Source of the DNA: Gammaproteobacteria bacterium
GTDB lineage: Bacteria > Pseudomonadota > Gammaproteobacteria > Pseudomonadales > Porticoccaceae
Direction of reading: 5' to 3'
DNA: 64,000 nt
Assembly: GCA_016708925.1 (NCBI GenBank)
Contig: JADJET010000022.1
Coordinates: forward strand, 310,001 to 374,000
In this document: piece after piece, positions 10,310-19,417 of the stretch
Layout of the letters: every line of letters starts with the position of its first letter
How positions within the stretch are numbered: the stretch's first letter is position 1
Made by a program: the position numbers and the translations under genes
Notes under the pieces: generated by a model
Told to the model about the DNA's origin: nothing
Database searches by the model: none
Seen by the model: only the letters and a program-made list of their open reading frames with translations

Positions 10310-10335
10310 CCCTTCGACTGACTCAGGACGAGCGG
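10310..10335. repeat. Possible dispersed REP-like element
   Basis: The 26-base stretch starting CCCTTCGACTGACTCAGG and ending ACGAGCGG, in the gap between convergent genes, resembles the short CCCTTCGAC...CTCAGGGCGAACGG element seen dispersed between genes in many environmental proteobacterial genomes. Only one copy was noticed here, so repetition cannot be shown from this window. Confidence 0.35.
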
Positions 10336-10381
10336 CTTTGTGATTTCGTTCGTGGTTAGCGCGTCGTGCCCGCGTGTCGGG

Positions 10382-13300
10382 TTATCCCGGTTTCACTTGC
10401 CGGAGGTACGGTTCTTTTGATGCCACCCGGAATTGCTCGAGAAAGGCCTGTTCAAATTCATGGCAAGGCAACGGCTTGCTGATCAGATAGCCCTGGATCA
10501 TCTCGCAACCCAGCGACTGGATCACCGCCCGTTGGTGATGCGTCTCCACACCTTCGGCAACCGTGTGCAAGCCCAGGCTGCGCGCCAGCGCGATGATGCC
10601 GGTAATCACCGGGATGTCGCGGCGGTTCTGCGGGTCGTCCAGATCCTTGATGAAAGCCCGGTCGATCTTCAGCACGTCGACCGGCAGGTTTTTCAGGTAG
10701 TAGAGCGATGAATAGCCGCTGCCGAAGTCGTCGATGGACAGACTGAATCCGGCGTTCTTCAGTTCCAGCAACTCCGCGCGGCTGCGCTCGGGGTCCGCCA
10801 TCAGCATGCTCTCGGTGATCTCCAGTTCGAGCAGCCGCGCCGGAATCTCGTACTCGCGCGTCAGATCGGCAATCCGCTGCATCAATCGTCCGGGCGCTTC
10901 GAAGTCCCTGCCGGACAGGTTCACCGAGAGCTTCACGGCATAGCCGCGGATCAGCCAGCCCCGGATCGCGCCGCAGGCTTTTTCCAGCACCAGGTCGGTC
11001 AGCTCGGTGATCAGGCCGGTCTCCTCCGCCAGCGGGATGAAGGCACCCGGAGTCAGCACCTGGCCGTCGTCGCGGGGCCAGCGCACCAGTGCCTCGGCGG
11101 CGACCACCGTGTCGGTGGTCAAGTCGTACTGCGGCTGAAAATAGAGCACCAGTTGATCGTTGTCGATGGCCTGGCGCAGCTCCTGCTGAAGCTGCATTTT
11201 ATGCGACACCGCGTCTTCCATCCCGTCCTGATAAAAGCAGAACTGGTTCTTGGTCTCCTTGGCCTTGAACATGGCCAGATCGGCGTGCTTGAGCAGTGAA
11301 CTTACGTCGGCGCCGTGGTCCGGAAACAGCGAAATGCCGATGCTCGTGGAAACCATCATGCGCTTGTGGATGAAGACAAAGGGCTCACTCAGGGCGAGGA
11401 GAATATTGCGGGCGACGGTCGCAACCACCTGTTCGCTTTCGACGCGGCGCAGAATCACGGTAAATTCATCGCCACCGAGACGGGCAATGAAATCGCTGCG
11501 CCGGACGCTGGAGCGCAAGCGATCGGCGACCGCTTTCAGCAGCAGATCGCCGACCTGGTGCCCCAGGCTGTCATTGATGTTCTTGAAGTTGTCCAGATCG
11601 AGAAAAAACACCGCGATGCGCTCGTTGTTGATGCTCGCCTGATTGAGCGCCAGACCCAGTTCCTGGGTCAGCCGGGCGCGGTTGGGCAGCCCGGTCAGGG
11701 CATCGGCAAAGGCCAGGGTCCGGGCGCGGGCTTCGGCCCGATTCGCCTTGATCAGGCGGCCCACCCGTTCCTTCAGCACGGTGAAGTGAATCGGTTTGGT
11801 GAGGTAATCCGAGGCGCCGGCGGCGAACGCCCGCACGATGGCATCCTCATCGTCGAGGGAGGTGACCATCAGCACCGGCAGTTCCGCGCCGCCGGGCAAC
11901 TGGCGGATACGCTGGCAGGCATCGAAGCCACTGACTTCCGGCATCATGGCGTCCATAAGAATGATGTCGGGCATGACTCGTTCGCACAGGGCGATGGCCT
12001 GGGCCCCGTCCGCCGCCTCCAGCACATCGAATTCCTCGCCGGCAAAGGTGCCGCGCAGCGCCAGTCGCAAGGTGCGGTCATCATCAGCGATCAGCAACTG
12101 GTATTTGCCCGGCGCGCCGGTGTGGTGCCCCGACTCGCTCGCCTGGTGCCGTTCGAGATCCTTGCGCAGGGCGGCGAAGCGCTCAGCGCCAATGTCGAGC
12201 AGAGCGTCGCTGCCCGACAGGTCGCCCGCCTTGCTGAAAGCTTCCAGCGCAAGAATGGCATCCACAAACGATTTCGCGCCGAAATTGCTGGCGCTGCCCC
12301 GGATGGTGTGGGCAATCTCGTAGGCGCGCTGGGCGTCGCCGCCGCGCAGGGCTGCCTTGAGCGAATCCAGGTAAACCGGGGTATCTTCCAGGAAAGACTC
12401 AATCATCCGGTAGGTGACATCGCCCACGCTGGCGTGCAGCTCGTTCATCGCCTGTTCGCTGTACGCGTGTCCCGGAGCGGCAGCGGGCGGTGACACCGCC
12501 GTTTTCCCGGGGGTCGCGACACGGGAGCGTACGGGTGCCCAGCGGGTAATCCTGGCGGCGAGCAAATCGAGTCGCACGGGCTTGATAAGAAAATCAGTGA
12601 ATCCCGCTTCGGTTGCGCGCGCGTGTTCCTGCTCGCTGGTGCCGGCGGTCATGGCGATGATGGGAACCCGGCCATCGGTTTCCAGCGCGCGAATCCTGCG
12701 GGTAGCGTCGTAGCCGTCCATCACCGGCATATTGCAATCCATCAGGATCAGGTCGTAGTCGGCGCGCGCCACCATGGCGAGCGCCTGCTGCCCGTGCTCG
12801 GCAAGATCCGCCGCGATGCCCAGGCGCAACAGCATTTCTGAAGCGACTTTCTGGTTGACCGCGTTGTCTTCCACCAGCAGCACGCGCAGGTGTCCGAATG
12901 CTTCGGGGCCGGGCGAGGCCGGCTCCGCGGCAGCCGGCGCAACCACCAGACCGGTACGCAACGCCTCGGCCAGGTGTGCAATCGGGGCAAAACTCAACGG
13001 CTTGTCCAGCACGCCGACATCCGTCGAGGTTATCTGCAGTTTGGCGAACGGATTGCGCAGCACCTGCACCCGACCCGGTACCGCAGCGGCGAGCAGATCG
13101 AATTCATCGCTGTGCGCGAAGTAGATGCCTTCATCGACCAGCACCAGGTCGGCGCCGTTGCGGGCACCGGATTCCACCAGATGCCCGCGCGCTGCCTGCA
13201 TGTTCACGGCCTGCACCGCGCGCACGCCATGGCGCATCAGGGTATCGGCAATAAAGGCATAACTGTTGTCGCTCGCGAGCAGGCACAGCACCGTGCCCGC

Positions 13301-14806
13301 ATCGCTCCCGCGCGGACGGGCCGGCGCAGGTGGCGCGAACGGGGCGGCACAGGGCAGCTCGAACCAGAAGGTGCTGCCGTGGCCCGGCGCGCTATCGAGA
13401 CCGATCTCGCCACCCATCATCTCGACGAGTTGGCGCGAGATGGTCAGGCCGAGCCCGGTACCCTGATAGCGTTTGCTGGCGGACGCATCGCCCTGCGTAA
13501 AGGGTTCGAAAATCTGCTGTTGTAGCGCAGGCTCGATGCCGATACCGGTATCAGACACTGCAAAGCGCAGAGACGAAGGATTCCCGGACGACCGGGTGAC
13601 GGTGAGGAACACTTCGCCCGCCTCGGTGAATTTGACCGCGTTCCCCAACAGGTTGATCAGCACCTGTTTGACCTTCGAGGCGTCGATGCTGAGCGTCGCC
13701 GGCACTTCCACTGCCATGAAGTAACCGATATCGACGCCCTTGCCGAGCGCCTGGGTCCCGACCAGTTCCACCAGCTCCTCGATGAGATCGCGCAGAATGA
13801 TTTCGCCGGATTCCTGCGCCGCCATCCCGCTATCGTTCTTCGAAAAATCCAGGATGTTGTCCACCAGGCCCAGCAAGCCCTCGGCGGATTTGCGCGCCAG
13901 CTCCACATACTCGGCCTGACGGGCATTGAGCTTGCCGTCGGACAGCAGATCCAGCAAACCCAGCACCCCGTTCATGGGCGTGCGCAGCTCGTGGGTGACG
14001 TTGGCGGCGAACTCGCCCTTGAGCCGGGCGGACTCCACGGCGGCATCGCGGGCGCGCTGAAGCTCGCCCTCGCGATTTTCGAGTTGCTCCATCATGGCGT
14101 TGAATGCGTGCTGCATCTGGAGCACATCCGCCTGGCCTCGGTGCAGGTCGGCGCGCACCCGCAGATCGCCCGCTTCGGCCTGCCGCATGATCCGCGCCAA
14201 CGCTTCGAGCGGGCTGGTCAAACGGTGCGTCATCTGGATCAGCAACACCAGCAACAAGCCGGTTGCCAGGGAAAATACAATGATGATCCCCTGGAAGATT
14301 CGCCGCGCCAGTTCCTGCTGGGTGCGCTTGTACAGCGCAATGGTCACGCTGCCAAGGCGTTCAGGGCGTTCCACCTCGCCGGTGGCGTCCGGCGAGGGTT
14401 CCGCGTACACCTGCAACCTGAACAACCAGCGATCCGGCAGGTCGAGCTCGGCAAAATCGGCGCTGGCCGCCGACACCTGCTGCGGAAATACCGACGCACG
14501 GCCGCCATACAGCGAGGTTCCCGCGACGGAGCGGATGTCGAGTACTTCGATGTCGGGGAAACCCGCGATGGATTTGACGGCATCGGCGGCAGCTTCCTTG
14601 CTCTCGTAAAGCATGGCGAGCTTGGCGTGAAGGCCCAGGGTACGCGCCACATTGATGCCCTGCTCGCGCATTTCCCGCGCCACCAGATCGCTGGCGAATT
14701 TGCTGGCGCCGAGCGAGCCGATCAGCGCCATCAGCAGCGCGCCGATGACGAACAGCAGCGTGAGCTGCTGCCGAAACCGGAGGTTACGCAATCGAAATGT
14801 CCGCAT
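10382..14806 (-). CDS. Hybrid sensor histidine kinase with GGDEF-EAL output
   Basis: 1474 residues. Order: TM1 (about 13-35), periplasmic sensor region (about 36-165), TM2 (about 170-190), HAMP, histidine kinase with VTHELRTPMNG (His272) and ATPase boxes including GTGLGLTIS, a degenerate receiver, a receiver with LILMDCNMPVMDG (Asp690), an Hpt domain with AHTIRGSASNFG (His833), a third receiver (Asp952 in ILMDAMMP), a GGDEF domain with GGDEF at 1111-1115 and an EAL domain with EALVRW from 1238 and DDFGSGYSSL. It could run a full phosphorelay and control c-di-GMP in one polypeptide. ATG 14806 is preferred over an in-frame upstream start (14944) because it leads directly into TM1 and has GAGGA upstream. 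It starts 14 bases after the binding-protein gene. Both the synthase and phosphodiesterase motifs look intact, so net activity is unclear. Confidence 0.88.
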   Translation of the reverse strand: MRTFRLRNLRFRQQLTLLFVIGALLMALIGSLGASKFASDLVAREMREQGINVARTLGLHAKLAMLYESKEAAADAVKSIAGFPDIEVLDIRSVAGTSLYGGRASVFPQQVSAASADFAELDLPDRWLFRLQVYAEPSPDATGEVERPERLGSVTIALYKRTQQELARRIFQGIIIVFSLATGLLLVLLIQMTHRLTSPLEALARIMRQAEAGDLRVRADLHRGQADVLQMQHAFNAMMEQLENREGELQRARDAAVESARLKGEFAANVTHELRTPMNGVLGLLDLLSDGKLNARQAEYVELARKSAEGLLGLVDNILDFSKNDSGMAAQESGEIILRDLIEELVELVGTQALGKGVDIGYFMAVEVPATLSIDASKVKQVLINLLGNAVKFTEAGEVFLTVTRSSGNPSSLRFAVSDTGIGIEPALQQQIFEPFTQGDASASKRYQGTGLGLTISRQLVEMMGGEIGLDSAPGHGSTFWFELPCAAPFAPPAPARPRGSDAGTVLCLLASDNSYAFIADTLMRHGVRAVQAVNMQAARGHLVESGARNGADLVLVDEGIYFAHSDEFDLLAAAVPGRVQVLRNPFAKLQITSTDVGVLDKPLSFAPIAHLAEALRTGLVVAPAAAEPASPGPEAFGHLRVLLVEDNAVNQKVASEMLLRLGIAADLAEHGQQALAMVARADYDLILMDCNMPVMDGYDATRRIRALETDGRVPIIAMTAGTSEQEHARATEAGFTDFLIKPVRLDLLAARITRWAPVRSRVATPGKTAVSPPAAAPGHAYSEQAMNELHASVGDVTYRMIESFLEDTPVYLDSLKAALRGGDAQRAYEIAHTIRGSASNFGAKSFVDAILALEAFSKAGDLSGSDALLDIGAERFAALRKDLERHQASESGHHTGAPGKYQLLIADDDRTLRLALRGTFAGEEFDVLEAADGAQAIALCERVMPDIILMDAMMPEVSGFDACQRIRQLPGGAELPVLMVTSLDDEDAIVRAFAAGASDYLTKPIHFTVLKERVGRLIKANRAEARARTLAFADALTGLPNRARLTQELGLALNQASINNERIAVFFLDLDNFKNINDSLGHQVGDLLLKAVADRLRSSVRRSDFIARLGGDEFTVILRRVESEQVVATVARNILLALSEPFVFIHKRMMVSTSIGISLFPDHGADVSSLLKHADLAMFKAKETKNQFCFYQDGMEDAVSHKMQLQQELRQAIDNDQLVLYFQPQYDLTTDTVVAAEALVRWPRDDGQVLTPGAFIPLAEETGLITELTDLVLEKACGAIRGWLIRGYAVKLSVNLSGRDFEAPGRLMQRIADLTREYEIPARLLELEITESMLMADPERSRAELLELKNAGFSLSIDDFGSGYSSLYYLKNLPVDVLKIDRAFIKDLDDPQNRRDIPVITGIIALARSLGLHTVAEGVETHHQRAVIQSLGCEMIQGYLISKPLPCHEFEQAFLEQFRVASKEPYLRQVKPG

Positions 14807-14820
14807 TGAACCGCGCTTCC

Positions 14821-15720
14821 TCAGAGAACCAGATCGGCGCTCTTGCGCGCCTCGGGGCTGATGACAAGACCCAGATGGCGACTGGTGCGCTCGTTGAGCG
14901 CAATGCCCATGGTGTGCAAATAGCGGGTTTCCGAGCGCGTGCATTTGCCCGGGGCCAGGCAGGCCGTGATCATGTCGCCAAGCTGACGTCCGGCGCTGAG
15001 ATTATTCGGGTAGAGCGAAAGCAGCGCGCCGCGCCGCACATGATCGGGATTCGACGACAGCACCGTGAGTTGCCGCTCCCAGGCGGCGGACAAAATATTG
15101 GCCAGCAGAGCCGGCTCCAGCAGCTTGCCGCCGTGGAGGATCCAGATGGCGTCCTGCGACGTGGCCGCATCGAGCAACTGGCGATAGCAGACAGCGGATT
15201 CCGGCAGACTCCCGGCAACACAAACCTTGAGCCCGATCCCCGCCTGGGCCAGGGTCTCCCGCACCAGCTGCTGATAAGGGTTCGTGTCGGTTTCGGCAAC
15301 CACGGACAGGGAGCGGATACCCGGTTGAAACCTTTGCAACTGGGCGAGGAGCGTGTCCGGATCCGGATAATAAGCCAGTTGATGGCGCACCTTGAAGGCA
15401 ACGTCCTGGTTGGCCGTCGTGATGACGGGCCCTTCCGGCGCCACTATCCCCAGCTCACGCGCCGCATCGTTGCCCAACGCAACGTAGAGGTTTGGAGCCG
15501 CGCGCGCGACCACGCCGGGCTCAAGGGGTTGTCCGGGAATGACCGCAAGCAACGTGTGCGCGCCCTTGTAGACCTCCGCAATACCTTCCAGGGTGTCCTG
15601 GTAGATCTTCGTGTACGGCTCGCGAACCTGCGGGTAAAGGATCAGCACGTTCTCGCCCAGTGCGTGAGAAGCCGTCAACAATGCCAGTACTACTGCTATG
15701 GCACGGGCCATGGGTCCCAT
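14821..15720 (-). CDS. Periplasmic PF04392-type substrate-binding protein
   Basis: About 299 residues with a signal peptide (hydrophobic AIAVVLALLTASHALG after Met-Ala-Arg). The body resembles the ABC_sub_bind family (PF04392): an ILYPQV strand at the mature start, a VALGNDAA motif, a SLSVVAETDTNPYQQ second-lobe strand, and LLSLYPNNLSAGRQLGDM near the end. The family has a two-lobed periplasmic fold, but no ABC permease or ATPase is nearby, so it is more likely a ligand sensor or carrier for its neighbours. ATG 15720 is chosen over a TTG at 15753 because GAGGAAAAGG lies before it. ATG 15711 is also possible. It sits between a TonB receptor and a hybrid kinase, as does the related gene at 42735. 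Confidence 0.75.
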   Translation of the reverse strand: MGPMARAIAVVLALLTASHALGENVLILYPQVREPYTKIYQDTLEGIAEVYKGAHTLLAVIPGQPLEPGVVARAAPNLYVALGNDAARELGIVAPEGPVITTANQDVAFKVRHQLAYYPDPDTLLAQLQRFQPGIRSLSVVAETDTNPYQQLVRETLAQAGIGLKVCVAGSLPESAVCYRQLLDAATSQDAIWILHGGKLLEPALLANILSAAWERQLTVLSSNPDHVRRGALLSLYPNNLSAGRQLGDMITACLAPGKCTRSETRYLHTMGIALNERTSRHLGLVISPEARKSADLVL

Positions 15721-15780
15721 CCTGGTCGTATCCTTTTCCTCGACGATTATCAAAGGCCCCTGCCGGTTCGTGGCCGGATA

Positions 15781-17223
15781 TCAAGGGGTGTAACGTACTT
15801 CCACAAAGGCCGCCCGGCCCGCCAGCGGCAAATCGTTGGGGATCATGGGCACCGGATCGCCGTTCAGGCTGGGTTCGCGGGCATGCGCGTCGAACAGGTT
15901 CTTGACCAGCAGCGCGAACTCCAGCTTGGGTACCAGGCTGGTATTGCGCAAGGTCAGATCGGTCATCACATAGTCGTCGATTTTACCGCGCGGATCGCCA
16001 ACCACGCGATTGCGATCCGCCACCCAGTTGGTCTGCGCGCCGAGATTCCAGCCCGGGCTGACAACCCAGTCGGCGCGCGCATAGGTCTGGTGTCCCGGGG
16101 CATTGCCGGAATCCTCGTGGGTGGCCTGATCCTCGGATTTCTGCCAGGCGAGGTTGCCCGACAGCTTGAGGGTCTTCGTGGCTTCCCAGGCGATGGCAAA
16201 TTCCGCGCCATGGCCTTTCTGTTCGCCGGAATTCTGCGCGGTGCGAGTGCCGCCGCCGGCATCGGGGATGAACTGGATGATGTCCTGCCAGGTGTACTGG
16301 AACAGGTTGAAGTCCAGCGTGACGTCGAACCTGGGGCGGTAGTTGAACGCCAGCTCGGTGCTTTCCAGCGACTCCGGCTTGAGGGAGAAATTGCCCAGAA
16401 AAGCCGGGTTCGATTGCACCCGGGTCTCGGCGAAGGACGGCGCCCGAAACGCCTCGCCATAAAGCGCCTTGATGGTGAGGTTCTGGCGCGCCGACCACAC
16501 CAGGGCGACGCGCGGGTTGGTGGTGTCGCCAAAATCCGAGAAATGGTCATAGCGCGCACCGGCAGTCAGCTCCCAATCGTTGGCCAGATGCCAGATGTCC
16601 TGCACAAAGACGCTGGTATTCTCGCGCCGACCCTCGGGCAGAAAGACCAGCGGGGTGTTCGATACATCCACCAGCGGGCTGCCGGGCAGGATCGGGAAAC
16701 CCGTGGTCGGATCGAAACCGAAATTCTTCGTCTCCTTGGTTTTGTACACCTCGCCGTAATGATAGCCGGCGCCGAAGGCGAGCTGGTGGTCGGCGAATCC
16801 GGAATACGACAGCACGCTGTTCAACCGGTAATGCCGCTCGAAGACCTCGGGGTTGCCGATCAGGCCATCGGGGAACGGCGGGAAAATGGGTGTCCCCAGC
16901 GGCGTGAAAAAGGGTCCCCGGGAACCGGGGGGGAAGAGGACAAAATTGCGTTCGACTTCCTGGGTGGTGAACAGGGCGCTGCCCTGGACCTTGAGCCCCA
17001 GAGTGTCGGTGAAGTTGGGAGTTGTCGTAGGTGAGATCGGTATTGTAACGGTCACTGGCACGCCGCCCTTGGGAGTCCAGGGCTTGCGCGACACCGATCC
17101 CGACCCTTCATCACGCCGAAGCTGCGCACCAGCGCGGAAGGTCATGTCGCGGTAGCCCAATTCGAAGCGGGCATCCAGATTGCCCCGCCCCCAGGCTGAG
17201 CCGTCCCGGCGCCAGCGAAGCAC
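15781..17223 (-). pseudogene. TonB-dependent receptor, beta-barrel part (broken gene)
   Basis: C-terminal two thirds of an outer-membrane TonB-dependent receptor. It shows alternating amphipathic strands, barrel motifs such as NLTIKALYGEAFRAPSFAE and LELAFNYRP-like ESTELAFNYRP, and a last strand ending in aromatic/polar residues (AAFVEVRYTP). It is out of phase with the plug part (17315-17926). The frames can be joined if one G is removed from the five-base run at 17188-17192 (C on the plus strand), giving SLGRGNLDARFELGY. Whether the break is real or an error cannot be decided here. The barrel would bind an unknown ligand and transport it with TonB energy. Confidence 0.82.
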
Positions 17224-17314
17224 TGGTGCCGGAAATCTGATCGAGGAAACTCTGGGCGTCGGCGCTCATGTGCTCGCGCTGCCCGTCGGAAGTGCGCGCC
17301 TCGACAATGGCACC

Positions 17315-17926
17315 CTAGCGCCAGTCGCCCCGGGATTTGCCGTATTGCAGCCAGCCGGCCTGACTGTCGAAGCTGCCCGCCCGCGCACCCATGGCGAGCC
17401 CGTTCATCTCGGCCGGGGTTTTGGTGATGATATTGATCACTCCGGCAAAGGCATCGGCGCCATAGACCGCCGAGCCCGGCCCCCGCACCACCTCGATGCG
17501 GGAGATGGCTTCCACCGGCATGCCGCCCCATACTTGGCTTCTGTCGCCGGCATAGAGATTGGTGAGCGGGATGCCATTGATCAGCATCAGGACCTGGGGA
17601 TTAACATCCGAGAACATGCCGCGGAAGGTGTAGACGGGGTTGTAGCCCAGGGCGCTGCGCGCGACATGCAAACCTGGAACTGTCTCCAGTGCCTCGTCGA
17701 TATCCAAGGCGCCCATTTTTTTGATGTCGTCCGCGGTAATCACCGTGGCCACCGCCGGCGCCTTGGAGACCGGCTGGGCCACGCCGGTGGCGATCCTCAC
17801 GAACTCCTCGCTGCCGTAGAGTTCGGTCAGCTCCTCCTCCGCCGCGGACTGGGGCTGAGCGTTCCCAGCGAGCGGCAATGCCAGAACAAGACAGCCGAGG
17901 TAGTGTAATTTTTTGAGATTATTCAT
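17315..17926 (-). pseudogene. TonB-dependent receptor, signal peptide and plug part (broken gene)
   Basis: Starts at ATG 17926 with GGTGAAGGA just upstream and a signal peptide (LHYLGCLVLALPLAGNAQ). The plug domain is clear: VATVITADDIKKMGALDIDE, a VPGLHV motif, LINGIPLTNLY and IEVVRGPGSAVYGADAFAG. The frame ends in TAG at 17315 after SRGDWR. Downstream in the same frame the sequence still reads as receptor (GAIVEARTSDGQREHMSADA), so the stop looks like a single base change, for example from TGG. A further frameshift follows at about 17190. Only 5 bases separate this gene from the citrate-synthase-like gene upstream, so it is in the same transcript. Confidence 0.82.
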
Positions 17927-17931
17927 TTCCT

Positions 17932-18581
17932 TCACCCCCAGCGCCGGGTTTCGGCACCCGCATAGTGGACACGGCTGGTGCGCAACGGAAAAAATGCGCC
18001 CTCCGGCTGTTCCCGGGTATCGATGTAGCAGGGAAACATACCCGCGACGAAAGACAATGTGGCCAAACGATAGAACTCGTCGGGCGTGAGATTCTGGTCC
18101 GCACCAATGGCTGCCGCGAGCGCTGAGACATTCATCCGGTATTTGTATCTTGAATTCCTGAAGTAGTCGAATGGCTGAGTGCTTGCCCCTGCCGCAGTTT
18201 GCGGTCCGCCCGGTAGAAAAATCCATCGCGCCCTCGATGGCTTCAGCCCGTAGAGCGTGGCTTCGGAAACCGCTACGCCGCAAGCAACCGCCAGTGCACA
18301 CATGTTGAGCGACTTGTGCCCGCGAGCGCCGCTATCCTGTTGTTCCAGATTCGCGGGTCGGGATAGCTACAGCTGATGGCCCAGATGCCCTCAATCAGCC
18401 GCGCCAGCTCTGAAGACTCCCGCCCCGTGATCGCGTAGACGAGATACTCCATCCACGGTCGATGTCCAAGATCACTCAGCACATCCTTGCCCCGTAATAC
18501 CACGCGCCCTTCAGGGAACCAGGCGCCCATGGCGGTGACCCAATTGTCTTCGTACTCAGCCAGCAGTTCGGGGCCGTTCAC
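17932..18581 (-). CDS. Small citrate-synthase-fold protein (second of a pair), frameshifted
   Basis: About 215 residues over two frames (18581 to about 18300, then about 18303 to 17932). The N-terminus, PEGRVVLRGKDVLSDLG followed by WMEYLVYAITGRE, resembles the RGYD.AELIG...F.EA.YL...G start of citryl-CoA lyase and citrate synthase proteins. The next block contains SYPDPRIWNNRIAALAG, and the second frame ALAVACGVAVSEATLYGLKP. The join is near TGTGTG at 18297-18302; either two extra or one missing base would restore the frame. It overlaps the stop of the first partner by ATGA. The usual catalytic His/Asp layout could not be confirmed. It may be one subunit of a heteromeric citrate-synthase-like enzyme. 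Family assignment is by eye only. Confidence 0.55.
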
Positions 18582-19402
18582 TGTTCAACACTCACAGGGG
18601 CAACCGGGCCCGGATCGTCGGTCAACGTCAGGCCCGTGCCAAAGAAGGGAAACCGCGCCCAGCTTTTTTCCTGCTCCAGGGCGTGGGCGGCGGCGCCCGG
18701 CAGGCGCAGCAGCAGAAACAGCATCTCGCCTTGCTCGGGGCTGAAGCCCAGTACGTGCAAGGTGGCCGCAGCCACGCCGGAAAATGCCAAAGGCGCGGCC
18801 GCGCACTGTTCCAGGGTCTCGCGGTGGGCGGCGAGCCAGGGGAGTATCGAGCCGTCGTCGTGGTGTGCCAGATAGTCGAGCAGTTGCCGGACCGGGGTCG
18901 GACAGCTTGCGCCGTTGGGATCGAAGCCCGGCGTGTGCTCCATGGCGGGCCACACATCGGTGCGTTCCTCCACCGGAGGGCTCGCGATGATTCCGCGCCA
19001 GGCGTCGAGATCGGTGCCGCACCGCGCCCAGTACTGCATCGCGCTCAACACTTCCCGCGCGCCGCCCAGGTTGCCGGCACCGACCGCAAGGGCGGCGATC
19101 AGGGCGGAGGCATGGGTGGAGCCGCCCACGCCGGCGCTCATCGCGGCATGCACGCTGGGGTCGCGGGGACCGGGATTGGCCAAGCCCACCGCCAGGCCTT
19201 CGAGCAGGGTTTTCTGTACCGGGGTGGGCGGTTCGAGCCGGAACAGCAGCCAGAGGTATTCGATCCAGGTGATTTTCCCCAACAGGTCGCCATAGACGTC
19301 GTAACCCGCACAATGACAGGCCCGCGCGGCGAAGGGGTTGTCCGGCTCGGGTTCTTCGCGCCAGATTTTGGTGACGATATTTTCCGTGGGCGTGGTTGCC
19401 AT
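18578..19402 (-). CDS. Small citrate-synthase/citryl-CoA-lyase-like protein (first of a pair)
   Basis: 274 residues, close to citryl-CoA lyase (about 260-290) and much shorter than citrate synthase (about 430). Features of the fold: GYDVYGDLLGKITWIEYLWL, a two-helix PTPVQKTLLEGLAVGLANPG segment and a glycine-rich GVGGSTHASALIAALAVGAG, LGGAREV segment like the H-G-G-A-.E region of the family. ATG 19402 follows AGGA and starts 15 bases after the TPP enzyme stop. Its own stop overlaps the next gene (ATGA). Enzymes of this fold make or cleave a C-C bond at an acyl-CoA. The neighbour that handles 2-oxoacids by TPP suggests a joint pathway, but the substrate is unknown. Confidence 0.65.
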   Translation of the reverse strand: MATTPTENIVTKIWREEPEPDNPFAARACHCAGYDVYGDLLGKITWIEYLWLLFRLEPPTPVQKTLLEGLAVGLANPGPRDPSVHAAMSAGVGGSTHASALIAALAVGAGNLGGAREVLSAMQYWARCGTDLDAWRGIIASPPVEERTDVWPAMEHTPGFDPNGASCPTPVRQLLDYLAHHDDGSILPWLAAHRETLEQCAAAPLAFSGVAAATLHVLGFSPEQGEMLFLLLRLPGAAAHALEQEKSWARFPFFGTGLTLTDDPGPVAPVSVEQ

Positions 19403-19417
19403 TCGATCCTGTCCGGG

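Noticed and set aside
14807..14944. N-terminal extension of the GGDEF-EAL kinase
   Set aside because: It overlaps the binding-protein gene and has no family-like sequence; TM1 and a Shine-Dalgarno site fit the ATG at 14806.
17315..17317. TAG as recoded sense codon in the TonB receptor
   Set aside because: No pyrrolysine or suppressor context, and a frameshift follows closely; a base error or real mutation is simpler.
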